This document shows positions 7,761 to 16,619 of a DNA stretch of 34,146 nucleotides, piece after piece. Each line of letters opens with the position of its first letter. The stretch's first letter is position 1. The position numbers were made by a program, and so were the translations under genes. This DNA is from CBDVBD01 sp965372135 (GTDB lineage Bacteria; Electryoneota; RPQS01; CBDVBD01): contig CBDVBD010000015.1 in assembly GCA_965372135.1 (NCBI GenBank), forward strand, positions 1 through 34,146, written 5' to 3'. The notes beneath the pieces were generated by a model that saw only the letters and a program-made list of their open reading frames with translations, was not told the DNA's origin and searched no databases.

Positions 7761-8644
7761 TGTTCCAGTTGAGTTTGATATTCCAATTGCAGCCCCTCAT
7801 CGATCCCAAGAAGCCTGGTGTTAAACGATGACTTTGCCAAACTGATATCAAAAGAGGTATCCTTGGGGTAGGGAATGTCGGAATCGTGATCCGCCATCTG
7901 GTTGCTGGTGACCTTGTCCGGGTTTAATCCATTAATACGAGCCAATGCGCGACCGAATTCCAACCGGCTGACACGATCCGATCCGCTGACATGCAACAAC
8001 TTACCCGGAGGATTTTCGACCATCTCCAACAGAACATCTGCCAAATTTCGCACCGAAATCGGAGACCGGAACTGATCTTCGAATAAGGTGATGGCACCCT
8101 CCTTTTCCAACGTCATCAATACATTCCCGGAAAACGATGTACTCCAACCCAACCCCTTACCATACACCAGATTAGTCCGTACAATTGTAGCGGAAGAGTC
8201 ACGAGCCAGCACCGCTTCTTCCGCTGCCAGTTTGCTTTTACCGTAATCGGTTTGAGGATTAGGTTCGGAAGTCTCAGAATAGGGTGGAACTTGCCCGTCA
8301 AATACCATGTCGGTGGAAAGGAACATAAATGGGATATTGCGAACCGCACAGGCAGATGCAAGCCGTTCCGATCCGGTGACATTCACCATATGCGCCACTT
8401 CTGGGTCCTGATGGCAGGCTTCCGTCCGTGCCATTGCCGCCGTGTGAACTACCCGGCTCGGATTTACCGTATCCAGCAGCAAAGAAGGATTATCTTTCGT
8501 GAGATCAAAATGAACGGTATCGATCCAGGAAGGCGTATTCCGGTTGCTGCAAAATGTCCCACACGCTTTCCAATAATGACGCGCCCGGTACAACAGGTGC
8601 GATCCCACAAATCCTGTCGCACCGGTAACCAGTAATCGTCTCAT
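7742..8644 (-). CDS. RmlD-like NAD(P)-dependent sugar reductase/epimerase (extended SDR)
   Basis: This is a 300-residue extended short-chain dehydrogenase. It has the dinucleotide motif GATGFVG (8-14), an acidic DLTK near 47-50, a catalytic Ser/Thr within STDMVFDG (110-117), and Tyr134-xxx-Lys138 (YGKSK). The STDxVFDG...P.tdYGkSKlaaE pattern is that of dTDP-4-dehydrorhamnose reductase (RmlD) and of the related MAT2B-like branch. No rmlA, rmlB or rmlC is nearby, so rhamnose synthesis is not supported by context. It starts with ATG one base after the stop of the interrupted DUF5683 gene and overlaps the PPC gene by 19 bases. A sugar-nucleotide role would fit the glycosyltransferase and flippase further along. 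Confidence 0.85.
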   Translation of the reverse strand: MRRLLVTGATGFVGSHLLYRARHYWKACGTFCSNRNTPSWIDTVHFDLTKDNPSLLLDTVNPSRVVHTAAMARTEACHQDPEVAHMVNVTGSERLASACAVRNIPFMFLSTDMVFDGQVPPYSETSEPNPQTDYGKSKLAAEEAVLARDSSATIVRTNLVYGKGLGWSTSFSGNVLMTLEKEGAITLFEDQFRSPISVRNLADVLLEMVENPPGKLLHVSGSDRVSRLEFGRALARINGLNPDKVTSNQMADHDSDIPYPKDTSFDISLAKSSFNTRLLGIDEGLQLEYQTQLEQWIGKA

Positions 8645-8645
8645 A

Positions 8646-9425
8646 TCAGAAAAATCCTGTCAAACGTAAGCGAACCGATCCCATGCCAAATTCCGGAGTA
8701 AGTTGTACCTTCGAGGTAGATGATCCACCGGCAGCTTGGGTATGTTGCAGCTTGGATGCCTGCCGGGAAGCATGAATCGCTGAAAATACGTGGTTAAGAA
8801 ATATCGCTCCCACTACATAATACCGGTTATTCAAGGCATTATCGCTTTGTATCCGCAGCCTCTTGAAACGCAGTCGGTTTGGGTTGGAGTCCCATTCCCA
8901 CCAATCGTCATCGGATAAATAGAGCTCGTCGAAATCCCGATCTCGGCGCTGTTGTTCGTTTTACTGATCGAGATTGTGAAAATTACCAATATCTACATAA
9001 TACTGGTGTTCTTTCCCCCCGGAGGTGATATTGGCATGGGTGGCGGCATAAGTCTTATACCCCTCCTTCTTCCAGGTGCCGTAGGCGTGAAATCCCGCCA
9101 CTGCACCCCACAATGTCACATCGGTAACAAAATGCACCGTCCCCATCGTGGTACCCTCTCCCACATACCTTTGCCCCCATCCGGGAATCAATAGGGATTG
9201 CAAAAATGCCCGAAACGGTACTACCTGTCGGGAGGAAGATACCGCATCCTGCTCGACGTCAGCGGTGGGCTGATCGCCAACCACCTGCTGCACCATCAGC
9301 GGCATCGACAGTTGAAGCGGGATGGCAGAATGGTTATCCCGATCCTTTTCCCCGGCAAATCCTACCGAGGTCACCACGCACACAATCCCCAAAATCACCC
9401 AATATCTGGCGGAAGCGCTTACCAC
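8646..9425 (-). pseudogene. DUF5683-type protein interrupted by an in-frame TAA
   Basis: The frame runs 260 codons with a single TAA at codon 155 (8961-8963) and no shift. The first part (154 residues) has a signal-like helix (about 8-25) and the DUF5683-like SLLIPGWGQRYVGE segment. The 104 codons after the TAA still encode sensible sequence (acidic DDDWWEWD, then a hydrophobic YYVVGAIFLNHVFSAIHASRQ helix). The paralogue directly upstream shows the same order across the stop: QYYEMIGK, WDDEYDD, and a VVLVNHVISALDAG helix. So the two parts are one gene broken by a nonsense codon, or read through it. It starts with GTG and overlaps the paralogue's stop by seven bases. Sequencing error is possible. 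The ancestral role is unknown; DUF5683 proteins are predicted envelope proteins. Confidence 0.75.
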
Positions 9426-10258
9426 CGGATTTTTACCCCTGCCATAGTGATCGGCTCGCGGTTAAACATCTTCTGCTCCACATTGAGGCTGGTCTCCACC
9501 GCGCGCTTGTTCTTGCGACGCACCAGAAATCCGGCATCCAAAGCGCTGATAACATGATTCACCAGCACAACCTCTAACGCGATAGTCGCTTTGTCCAACA
9601 ACTGGTTGGAATCATACCGCATATCATTATAGATCCCTGGGCGATTTTGCTCGAATCTCCCGTCCCAATATTGAGTAGTATCGGGATCGTCATATTCATC
9701 GTCCCATCCAAATCCAAATTGAGACAAGTACTTCCCGATCATCTCGTAGTACTGCTGAGTATTGCCCGAAGGTAACTCGTGTGTAAAATTGTCAGGCAAA
9801 TAATTTCCGGCGATCAACTCCGACCATGGAACTTGCGTCACATCACCGGTAAATTCATAAACCTCGGCAATCTCCTGTACCGCCTCCCAGTACGCATCAC
9901 GAGACCAATGATCATCGGCGAAATCTTCGTACTCGTTTTCTTTGTTCTTACCCTTGGTTTGGTATATGCCAAATGCTGTCCAACCAGCCACTTCCAACGC
10001 CAAAAACACCGCACCTCGGATCTTCGCACCAGCATAAAATTGCCCCGTCCCAGGAATTACTGCCGAAAGCAACATCGCTCGACCCGGCAGTTTCCGCTCA
10101 GTCGCTACCGTCACCTCGGGACTGGCATCATACCCTTCGGTGATGCGTTGGGTCAATTCATACTTCTCTGTACAATACTCAAACGGATTGGATGCCATCA
10201 CCGTTTGAGACAGCACCAGGATTGTTCCCAGTATGATGGTAAATATTACCCGACTCAT
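9419..10258 (-). CDS. DUF5683 domain envelope protein
   Basis: This 279-residue protein has an N-terminal signal peptide (about 1-22). A DUF5683-like core follows, with AMLLSAVIPGTGQFYAG (about 57-73), a hydrophobic FLALEVAGWTAFGIYQ segment, a long acidic/aromatic middle (about 105-215), and a second hydrophobic helix (VALEVVLVNHVISALDAGF, near 225-245). The SAxlPGxGQfYaG motif is the hallmark of this uncharacterised family, which is common in FCB-group bacteria. The ATG has a perfect GGAGG five bases upstream. The gene follows the TolB/barrel protein by 106 bp, a gap with a small GAATC-tctc-GATTC inverted repeat (10330-10343) and no T-run. It has a broken paralogue immediately downstream, so the pair probably arose by tandem duplication. 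No function is assigned. Confidence 0.8.
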   Translation of the reverse strand: MSRVIFTIILGTILVLSQTVMASNPFEYCTEKYELTQRITEGYDASPEVTVATERKLPGRAMLLSAVIPGTGQFYAGAKIRGAVFLALEVAGWTAFGIYQTKGKNKENEYEDFADDHWSRDAYWEAVQEIAEVYEFTGDVTQVPWSELIAGNYLPDNFTHELPSGNTQQYYEMIGKYLSQFGFGWDDEYDDPDTTQYWDGRFEQNRPGIYNDMRYDSNQLLDKATIALEVVLVNHVISALDAGFLVRRKNKRAVETSLNVEQKMFNREPITMAGVKIRW

Positions 10259-10364
10259 GGTACCTCCTTCACAAAAGGTGGTAAAATGTATTTCAATCTA
10301 CTATGTCCTAACTGTGATAATAACCTATTCGAATCTCTCGATTCTCCTAAAATCATCCGTACCT

Positions 10365-13300
10365 TTATCGATACCCGCGGCTATTGATAAAATCGAACAA
10401 CAGTGTGAGATATAATCTCCATTCCTTACCATACACTTGCTCGAAATCATCCTCCACCACCATAAACTCATCGAGTCCATAGGCCGCACCCAATTCCAAT
10501 GCGCTGGGAAAGATGTAAAACGATTTCAAATACGCGCGCAGACTCACGCCCACATCCGTCTTGAACTCCCCAAATTCTAACGACTCATCCCAAGCGTTTC
10601 CATAATCGGCAAACACACCGCCGTATATATGATGGAAAAACAAATGCGCCTTCTGGAAATGCAGGTCTCGAACAATAGGAAAACGATAGGTCAAATTCCC
10701 CACAGCCATCTTCTGCCCCCCCATGCTGAAATAGGAATACCCCTTCATACCGTTTAACCCACCGGCATAATAATCGAAAAAATCGTCAACTTCGCGATCG
10801 ATCAACCCTCCCCACAAATTAAACGACACCGCATGTTTCCACCATGGCAGCTTCCGGTACTCCACCCACGAACCGTAAATGCGATTATAGGTATAAGGCG
10901 TATAGGCTTCCTGTAGCGTAAACCTATCTGCGTCGATTTCGAATTCCCGGAAAAACTTATTATTCTCCCGAGTCACCTGCACCGTGATTTCCCTACCCCC
11001 ATCTGGCTGGATATTACTGGTCAAACTCCTGGCGCGAAAATCCCCATAATACGTCGCTTGAAACGCCCAACCTCGCAAATAGGTCAAGGCAATCGCGGTG
11101 CCGTCGTCAAACTTGTTGTGAGACACATACCGGCTATAAATCCCCGCCAAACGCAACCACGACCCTCCCGGCAGCGGATACCGTGCCCCGAAATCCAACT
11201 CCGTCAAATTGTATCGATATCGAATGCGATAAGTATCGTAGATCGGTTTGGGCACCACCCCGCCGGTTTCCCCTATTATAATCGTCGAATCCGCAAAATG
11301 ATAAGCCCGATTCCGCACAATATTGTACGCCTCGGCAAAAAACGTAGGCGGCAATCCCTTAAATTCAATCATCGCAAACAGATCATGATCGCGATCGGAA
11401 TTCATAGCAAACCCACCGATCACGCTGAACTTATTCAAAAAATCCGAGGAGTAAAGATAAAATCCCGGCTTGAAAGTCCCATAATCAAATGCAATCCTGG
11501 GCAGCCAAGTCAATCCCATAAACGTCGGTTTGTAGGGCTTCGACGGAGGTAGCTTGCCGGGCGTGTCGTGATAATCCGCCACTGGAAGCACACTTTCGTA
11601 ATTGGGGATATACTCCAAATGCTCCAATGGTACCGGTTCCGAATCTTCCAACAACGACATTACATAGCCATCAGCCGTAAACTGGCTGAATGCAAGCATA
11701 TCCTCATGCACATCCGGCATCAATGCGCTGCCAACCACATTGGTCAACGGCACCGATTCCCTAGTACTCAAATCCAGCGCGTAGATATTAAAAATCCCAG
11801 TCTGGTCAGAGGCATAATATACTGTATTCCCATTTTCTGAAAACACCGGATCCCGCACTTCAGATGAAATATTCAGCAGCGTATCCACCGGACCCCCTTC
11901 AGCTGAAATCACGCAAATATCACGACCTAAATCACGTGTCACTGAAAAAATTATCTGATCCCCATCCGGACTCCACTTGGGTCGAAACACCTGAATTCCT
12001 GAATGATACGCGGTTAATTGTTGATACCGGGAATTGCCACTAAGCTCTTTCTTATCCAACCGTTCCGGCTTCTTCGCCATTAAATCAGGTACCTCGATTA
12101 CCACTAAATTCCGACTGCCGTCCTGATTGACGGTACAGGCGATCCGCTGCCCATCAGGAGAAAAACTCGGGTTCTCGACTCGCAATCCGTGGGTAATCTT
12201 AAATTCCTTTTCCCGCTCTGTATCCCACACAAAGATATCATTGACTCTCGATCCATGCATATCAGCCATTCCCCGTCGGGCATAAGTCAAAAACCGCCCA
12301 TCCGGCGACCATGACACCCCCGACGTCGCCCTGACTGGAATCGCTTCGCTGCTGGAATCCGCCAACGTATAAATGATCAAATTGGTCATACTCCAATATG
12401 GGCGCTTCCCGTTACTGAAGTATGCAATCTTGCTGCCATCCGGCGAAAACACCGGCGAAAAATTAACAAATCCATCCTCGCTGATTGTCCGACCCTTCAT
12501 TGAATTATCACGAATCACCTGGGTCTTGGCACGGTAATCATCTTCCAGATGCTGCCGCCACTCGTCATACAATTCCTGCCCTGACAATCCCGTTACTTTC
12601 CGTAATGCCCCATCGAAATTCAACGCCAACGGACTGCGTGCAGCATTCGAAATCTCCTTAACCGCATCCTTCCCCCACCGCTTGACAATATACAACACTA
12701 ACCCATAGCCTTGATTATACACCGTCTCGGCATCCAAACTGGTCTTATCGAACACCCCCATCTGATCATAGCTCAATAACGTACCGCCCAACGTCCGGGT
12801 ACGCAGCACCATATCCCGCTTGGAATCCCAATAATCGTACCCCAGACTAGGATCCTGGGTCTGAGCGGCTCCTTCCGCAAACCACATGGGAATCACCAAC
12901 CCCGGAACCGCATAAGATGCCAACACATTAGGATACCCATACAACACATCCGGACGCCGCTCGTCCTCATACGCCAAAACCTGCACATAAAACGCCGGCA
13001 CTCGACGTGACCATTTCCGGGCTGCACCGGACTGCACAATATGGGTGAACTCATGGGTAATCACATTGCGCAGCCAGTTGTGAGTACCCCTGAGTTCGAA
13101 ATCCATGGTGGTCACCCAGAATTCGATCTTATTATCGTTGAAATAGGTGGCGGCATTGGCAATATCGTCCGTATCCTGAAAAATAAAATGCACCTTCCCA
13201 TCCGGCTCAAAATCATACAACGACGTAATCGGATCGTACATCCCCTCCGCTATCTTCGACGCTATCGAAACCGTGGCTTCCTCACCCTGATGGTAGTAAA

Positions 13301-13451
13301 ACACGAAATGCTCGGTTTCAAAGGTCCTCCATTGCAGTTCCGGATGGTTATAACCCGTCGGCTGTGCATTTCCAATACCCACCAAACCGATTATAGTTAT
13401 TAAAACCGTAATTGATACCACTCGTCGATATGTCCGATATGCCTTCAGCAA
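10365..13451 (-). CDS. peptidase-MA-like / TolB-propeller / outer-membrane barrel fusion protein
   Basis: This 1028-residue predicted outer-membrane protein has four parts. They are a signal helix (about 10-29), a gluzincin-like peptidase domain with HEFTH (133-137) and a downstream WFAEG (190-194) that would supply the third metal ligand, and a TolB/WD40-like propeller (about 320-620). The propeller has repeated FSPDGxxIAY units. The last part is a C-terminal beta-barrel region (about 680-1028) rich in alternating aromatic residues and ending near LLFDF. The metal site looks intact, so it may be an active surface or periplasmic protease, but activity is inferred. The frame opens with TTG at 13449-13451, with GGAGG only three bases upstream overlapping the end of the previous gene. 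No ATG precedes the signal helix. It sits in the T9SS block after the M6-like gene. Confidence 0.83.
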   Translation of the reverse strand: MLKAYRTYRRVVSITVLITIIGLVGIGNAQPTGYNHPELQWRTFETEHFVFYYHQGEEATVSIASKIAEGMYDPITSLYDFEPDGKVHFIFQDTDDIANAATYFNDNKIEFWVTTMDFELRGTHNWLRNVITHEFTHIVQSGAARKWSRRVPAFYVQVLAYEDERRPDVLYGYPNVLASYAVPGLVIPMWFAEGAAQTQDPSLGYDYWDSKRDMVLRTRTLGGTLLSYDQMGVFDKTSLDAETVYNQGYGLVLYIVKRWGKDAVKEISNAARSPLALNFDGALRKVTGLSGQELYDEWRQHLEDDYRAKTQVIRDNSMKGRTISEDGFVNFSPVFSPDGSKIAYFSNGKRPYWSMTNLIIYTLADSSSEAIPVRATSGVSWSPDGRFLTYARRGMADMHGSRVNDIFVWDTEREKEFKITHGLRVENPSFSPDGQRIACTVNQDGSRNLVVIEVPDLMAKKPERLDKKELSGNSRYQQLTAYHSGIQVFRPKWSPDGDQIIFSVTRDLGRDICVISAEGGPVDTLLNISSEVRDPVFSENGNTVYYASDQTGIFNIYALDLSTRESVPLTNVVGSALMPDVHEDMLAFSQFTADGYVMSLLEDSEPVPLEHLEYIPNYESVLPVADYHDTPGKLPPSKPYKPTFMGLTWLPRIAFDYGTFKPGFYLYSSDFLNKFSVIGGFAMNSDRDHDLFAMIEFKGLPPTFFAEAYNIVRNRAYHFADSTIIIGETGGVVPKPIYDTYRIRYRYNLTELDFGARYPLPGGSWLRLAGIYSRYVSHNKFDDGTAIALTYLRGWAFQATYYGDFRARSLTSNIQPDGGREITVQVTRENNKFFREFEIDADRFTLQEAYTPYTYNRIYGSWVEYRKLPWWKHAVSFNLWGGLIDREVDDFFDYYAGGLNGMKGYSYFSMGGQKMAVGNLTYRFPIVRDLHFQKAHLFFHHIYGGVFADYGNAWDESLEFGEFKTDVGVSLRAYLKSFYIFPSALELGAAYGLDEFMVVEDDFEQVYGKEWRLYLTLLFDFINSRGYR

Positions 13452-13452
13452 A

Positions 13453-13459
13453 TTCCTCC
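13453..13459 (-). promoter_or_regulatory. ribosome binding site deciding a non-ATG start
   Basis: GGAGGAA on the minus strand lies two to four bases after the stop of the M6-like gene and three bases before the TTG (13449-13451) of the fusion protein. The next codon, CTG, is six bases from GGAGG and is the only other possible start ahead of the signal helix. Confidence 0.6.
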
Positions 13460-13460
13460 G

Positions 13461-16400
13461 TTACTTGATCACCGCAACCTTTAAAATCTTGAGATCATTC
13501 CTACTCCCCCCTTGAGCCTCCACCCGCGCAAAATACACCCCGCTTTGTATGTCCCTTAGATTCCAGGGGATATCGACGGGCGCCCGTGGATTAGCTCTCC
13601 CTTGAATCTCCCCCACCAATTCCCCAGCCATATCGAAAATCCGCACCTCAACATCCGCTGAATAAGGCAGTGTTACTCGCACAAAAGACGTTTCGTCGTA
13701 GGACGGATTGGGCCAACAATACGTCCAATTGGATGATGCGGATCCTCCTGGTGACGGCGGCTCATGGGTTGACGACATCACCAAATTGGTACGCGCATTA
13801 TTCCTCCCCCACATCCACCATGCCATCTCCGAAGTCGTCACATCCCCACCGGTTTCCAAATTCCATCCCTGCAACAATCCCGACGATGTCCCCACCAACA
13901 TTTCCATATCGGAGTCACCATCGATCTGACCAATCACAGGAGTCCGAAAATCCCCAATCCCTGCAGATAGTGGAAACCCATCGATCCGGTTCCCCTGCAA
14001 ATCAAACGCCGTCAAATTCCCGGAATCCCCCACCAACAATAATTCCTGATTGCCATCACCGGTCAAATCCGCCAACAACACCGACGATTGAAGCATACCA
14101 TTCCCCAGCCAACTATTGTCGTAAATAGGAAAATTATTAACCAACGACCCATTATAATGGAAAGCATACACAACCCCTCGCCCAGCAATTATAATTTCCA
14201 AAGTACCGTCACGATCCAAATCCGCCAAAGTGGGCGGTGATGTCAACTCCACCGGAAAAGAGCTGGGAAATGGTCCGTGTACGGGATTCTCGTTTTCAAG
14301 GACGGCGATCTTAATCACAAAAAATCCCTGTTCGCTGACTACTACTATCTCACCATAACCATCACCATCCAAATCTCCAGCTACTGGTGCGTAAGTGATC
14401 TCTCCGGGCATCACTGAGAGTGTATCTCGCCAGACAAACGCCCCAAATCCAAGATCAACATCGTATTGAACACCCACTACTTCCCCCTGATCGTACACAA
14501 CAGCAACGGTGACACTGTCGGGATCAGCATACAACGCCATCCCGGTAATCAACCCCGCAGGATAGCTGCTGCGCCAACGCAATGCACCGGTATAATCACC
14601 GATTAATATCTCACCACCGGACGCTACAAAAATCACCCGATCGCCATACGTACCCCCAATCAACGGCATTCCCCCGGCATCCCATCTGGATATCTCCTCC
14701 ACTTGATTGGAATCAACCAAAGTAAAAATCCAGGTGGAATCCAATCCACACACCACGATTTCCGGTACAAAATCCCCATCCAAATCACCAGCCGCAGTGC
14801 GAAAAATCCCATCCTCATCACCGGTGGAAACCTGGGTCAACACCCCATCGCCGGCTACTCCTAATCCAGTGCCATCACCCCGGAACGCCAATAACCTGCC
14901 CGTGCTGTCCATCACAACCACTTCAGCCACACCGTCGCCAGTCACATCTAACAGCAGTTCCGAATTTGCGACAATCGGATAATCGGTGATTACTGGAAAC
15001 CCGCCCTGCCGGAACCCCTGTGACAATACAAATGTCATCACCGTATCCACTAAGCTGAAATGCCGGAAACTTATGTGGCTTAACGCTCCGGAATTGGCTC
15101 GCGCCCACGGTGCCGTAAAATCTGTAAACCGCACCACCGTAGAGTTATTGGCTTCCAAATGCGCTTCGTTATCTTTGAAAAAGCAATCCCAGGGGCTGCC
15201 GTATTCCTGTCCCCATCCCGCGCTGAACAGTCCGTACTCCTGTCCGATATCTTCCGCCCCGTCGGCTTCTTCCACATCCACCCCACGGTGCGGATCGGTG
15301 GCGTTAACCGCATTGTCAGCCCGGTTGGCGGCGATAACCGCCTCATCCACATGCCAAATCAATATCCCCGATCCCGGAATATCAAAATCATAATCATCCA
15401 CCCGAACAACCACCCTGAATCCCGGATCGACCTCAACACTATAATCATCGAAGAGCCGCATCACCCTGCCGTCGCGATCCCAAGCACGAGTGAAATCCCA
15501 ATCCCGGAAATCCTTCCGACGGTTTTCAACTAAAAAATACTCCTGATCATTGATCGGAACCTGGTAATACTGAGGAATCGTGGTATCCGCCACCATGACT
15601 GACGCAATCATCAATGTATCCGGATCCCCGGGATTCAAAACGATTGGGTCAATCCAACCCATATCCGCCAAAGTCCAGGGACACGGTCGCGCCGGAATCA
15701 ACGCCTGGAAATTCCCCGATCCCTGATCCATCATCCCCCAGCGCCCAATCCCCGACCTTCCGTTGCGGGTGTCATAGAGATCCGGAATCCCCAGCATATT
15801 CCCGAACAGCTTGGTCATCACCCCATTCAATCCCAGTTCGTATCCCTCCTGAACCTCCGATTCCGGTAAAATCAACCCATCAGGAATAAAACCGCTGGTT
15901 ACCGGTATCCCTTCGGAGGGGATAGTCAAATTATTCCGAAGGTGGTCGAGATTCAAATAAGCGGAAGGGATATCAAACGGTGTGGGATCGAACCCCACCG
16001 CGAAATCCTTCCCTACCCCGGCATGAAACACCACGAACGCATTATAATCATCCACATCCACCGAATTGAACAACCCAGCGGTGTCTGCTTCCAACCAGGC
16101 GTGATGAAATAGCTCCGCCAACTGCTGATCCAGCACTTCGGTGGTGTAATTATAATTATACTGCCACATGAACTTGGGCAGTCGGTACGCCTCGTCAAGT
16201 TCCGCCGGAAATACATCCATCCTTCCAACAATCAGCCGATGGTTGGACACCTCTTCGTAGTAATTCTTGACAAAGAGAAGGTGATCCTCGAAATACTGCC
16301 GGTCATGGGGCAGCGGATCGACAAACATCTCATCCGGAAAACCGGTGCCGAAGGTTCCGTCACCGATAGTGGTAGGCAAATTATCGGGTTGAAATTCCAC

Positions 16401-16604
16401 TCGGATGGCTAATATATGCAGAGTATCCCCCGCAGTCCATGTCTGAGTTATCCCTGTCGTCCGAACCGACATCGGAACCGGTGAACGTACTGCGCCGGTA
16501 ACAGTTATCGCTGCAATTAGAATCAAACCAACAACCAATACTACAATACGACGCGGATATATTTCCCAAATGGTATTGAACGGCATCAGGCGAAACTTTG
16601 CCAC
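13461..16604 (-). CDS. M6-like (immune inhibitor A type) pseudoprotease with FG-GAP repeats and T9SS sorting domain
   Basis: This is a 1047-residue secreted protein. A hydrophobic export segment (about 19-38) leads to an M6-type peptidase region (about 60-420). FG-GAP/VCBS propeller repeats follow (about 550-930, DGDGxxEIVV units such as DLDGDGYGEIVV). The C-terminal sorting-domain-like module (about 965-1047) has WPNPSYDE, VRIFDMAGELV and SGVYFARVEA. Where active M6 enzymes have HEFGHxLGLPDLYD, this protein reads KLFGNMLGIPDLYD (265-278). Both zinc histidines and the catalytic glutamate are therefore replaced, and I predict no metalloprotease activity. The start is GTG 16602-16604 with AAGGA six bases upstream. 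The sorting domain plus adjacent porU/porV-like genes make it a likely T9SS substrate displayed on the surface. Confidence 0.85.
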   Translation of the reverse strand: MAKFRLMPFNTIWEIYPRRIVVLVVGLILIAAITVTGAVRSPVPMSVRTTGITQTWTAGDTLHILAIRVEFQPDNLPTTIGDGTFGTGFPDEMFVDPLPHDRQYFEDHLLFVKNYYEEVSNHRLIVGRMDVFPAELDEAYRLPKFMWQYNYNYTTEVLDQQLAELFHHAWLEADTAGLFNSVDVDDYNAFVVFHAGVGKDFAVGFDPTPFDIPSAYLNLDHLRNNLTIPSEGIPVTSGFIPDGLILPESEVQEGYELGLNGVMTKLFGNMLGIPDLYDTRNGRSGIGRWGMMDQGSGNFQALIPARPCPWTLADMGWIDPIVLNPGDPDTLMIASVMVADTTIPQYYQVPINDQEYFLVENRRKDFRDWDFTRAWDRDGRVMRLFDDYSVEVDPGFRVVVRVDDYDFDIPGSGILIWHVDEAVIAANRADNAVNATDPHRGVDVEEADGAEDIGQEYGLFSAGWGQEYGSPWDCFFKDNEAHLEANNSTVVRFTDFTAPWARANSGALSHISFRHFSLVDTVMTFVLSQGFRQGGFPVITDYPIVANSELLLDVTGDGVAEVVVMDSTGRLLAFRGDGTGLGVAGDGVLTQVSTGDEDGIFRTAAGDLDGDFVPEIVVCGLDSTWIFTLVDSNQVEEISRWDAGGMPLIGGTYGDRVIFVASGGEILIGDYTGALRWRSSYPAGLITGMALYADPDSVTVAVVYDQGEVVGVQYDVDLGFGAFVWRDTLSVMPGEITYAPVAGDLDGDGYGEIVVVSEQGFFVIKIAVLENENPVHGPFPSSFPVELTSPPTLADLDRDGTLEIIIAGRGVVYAFHYNGSLVNNFPIYDNSWLGNGMLQSSVLLADLTGDGNQELLLVGDSGNLTAFDLQGNRIDGFPLSAGIGDFRTPVIGQIDGDSDMEMLVGTSSGLLQGWNLETGGDVTTSEMAWWMWGRNNARTNLVMSSTHEPPSPGGSASSNWTYCWPNPSYDETSFVRVTLPYSADVEVRIFDMAGELVGEIQGRANPRAPVDIPWNLRDIQSGVYFARVEAQGGSRNDLKILKVAVIK

Positions 16605-16619
16605 TTCCTGTCCTTAAGG

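Noticed and set aside
8646..8834. independent 62-residue gene starting at TTG
   Set aside because: It is in frame with the interrupted DUF5683 gene, and its helix matches the C-terminal helix of the paralogue. It is the tail of that gene.
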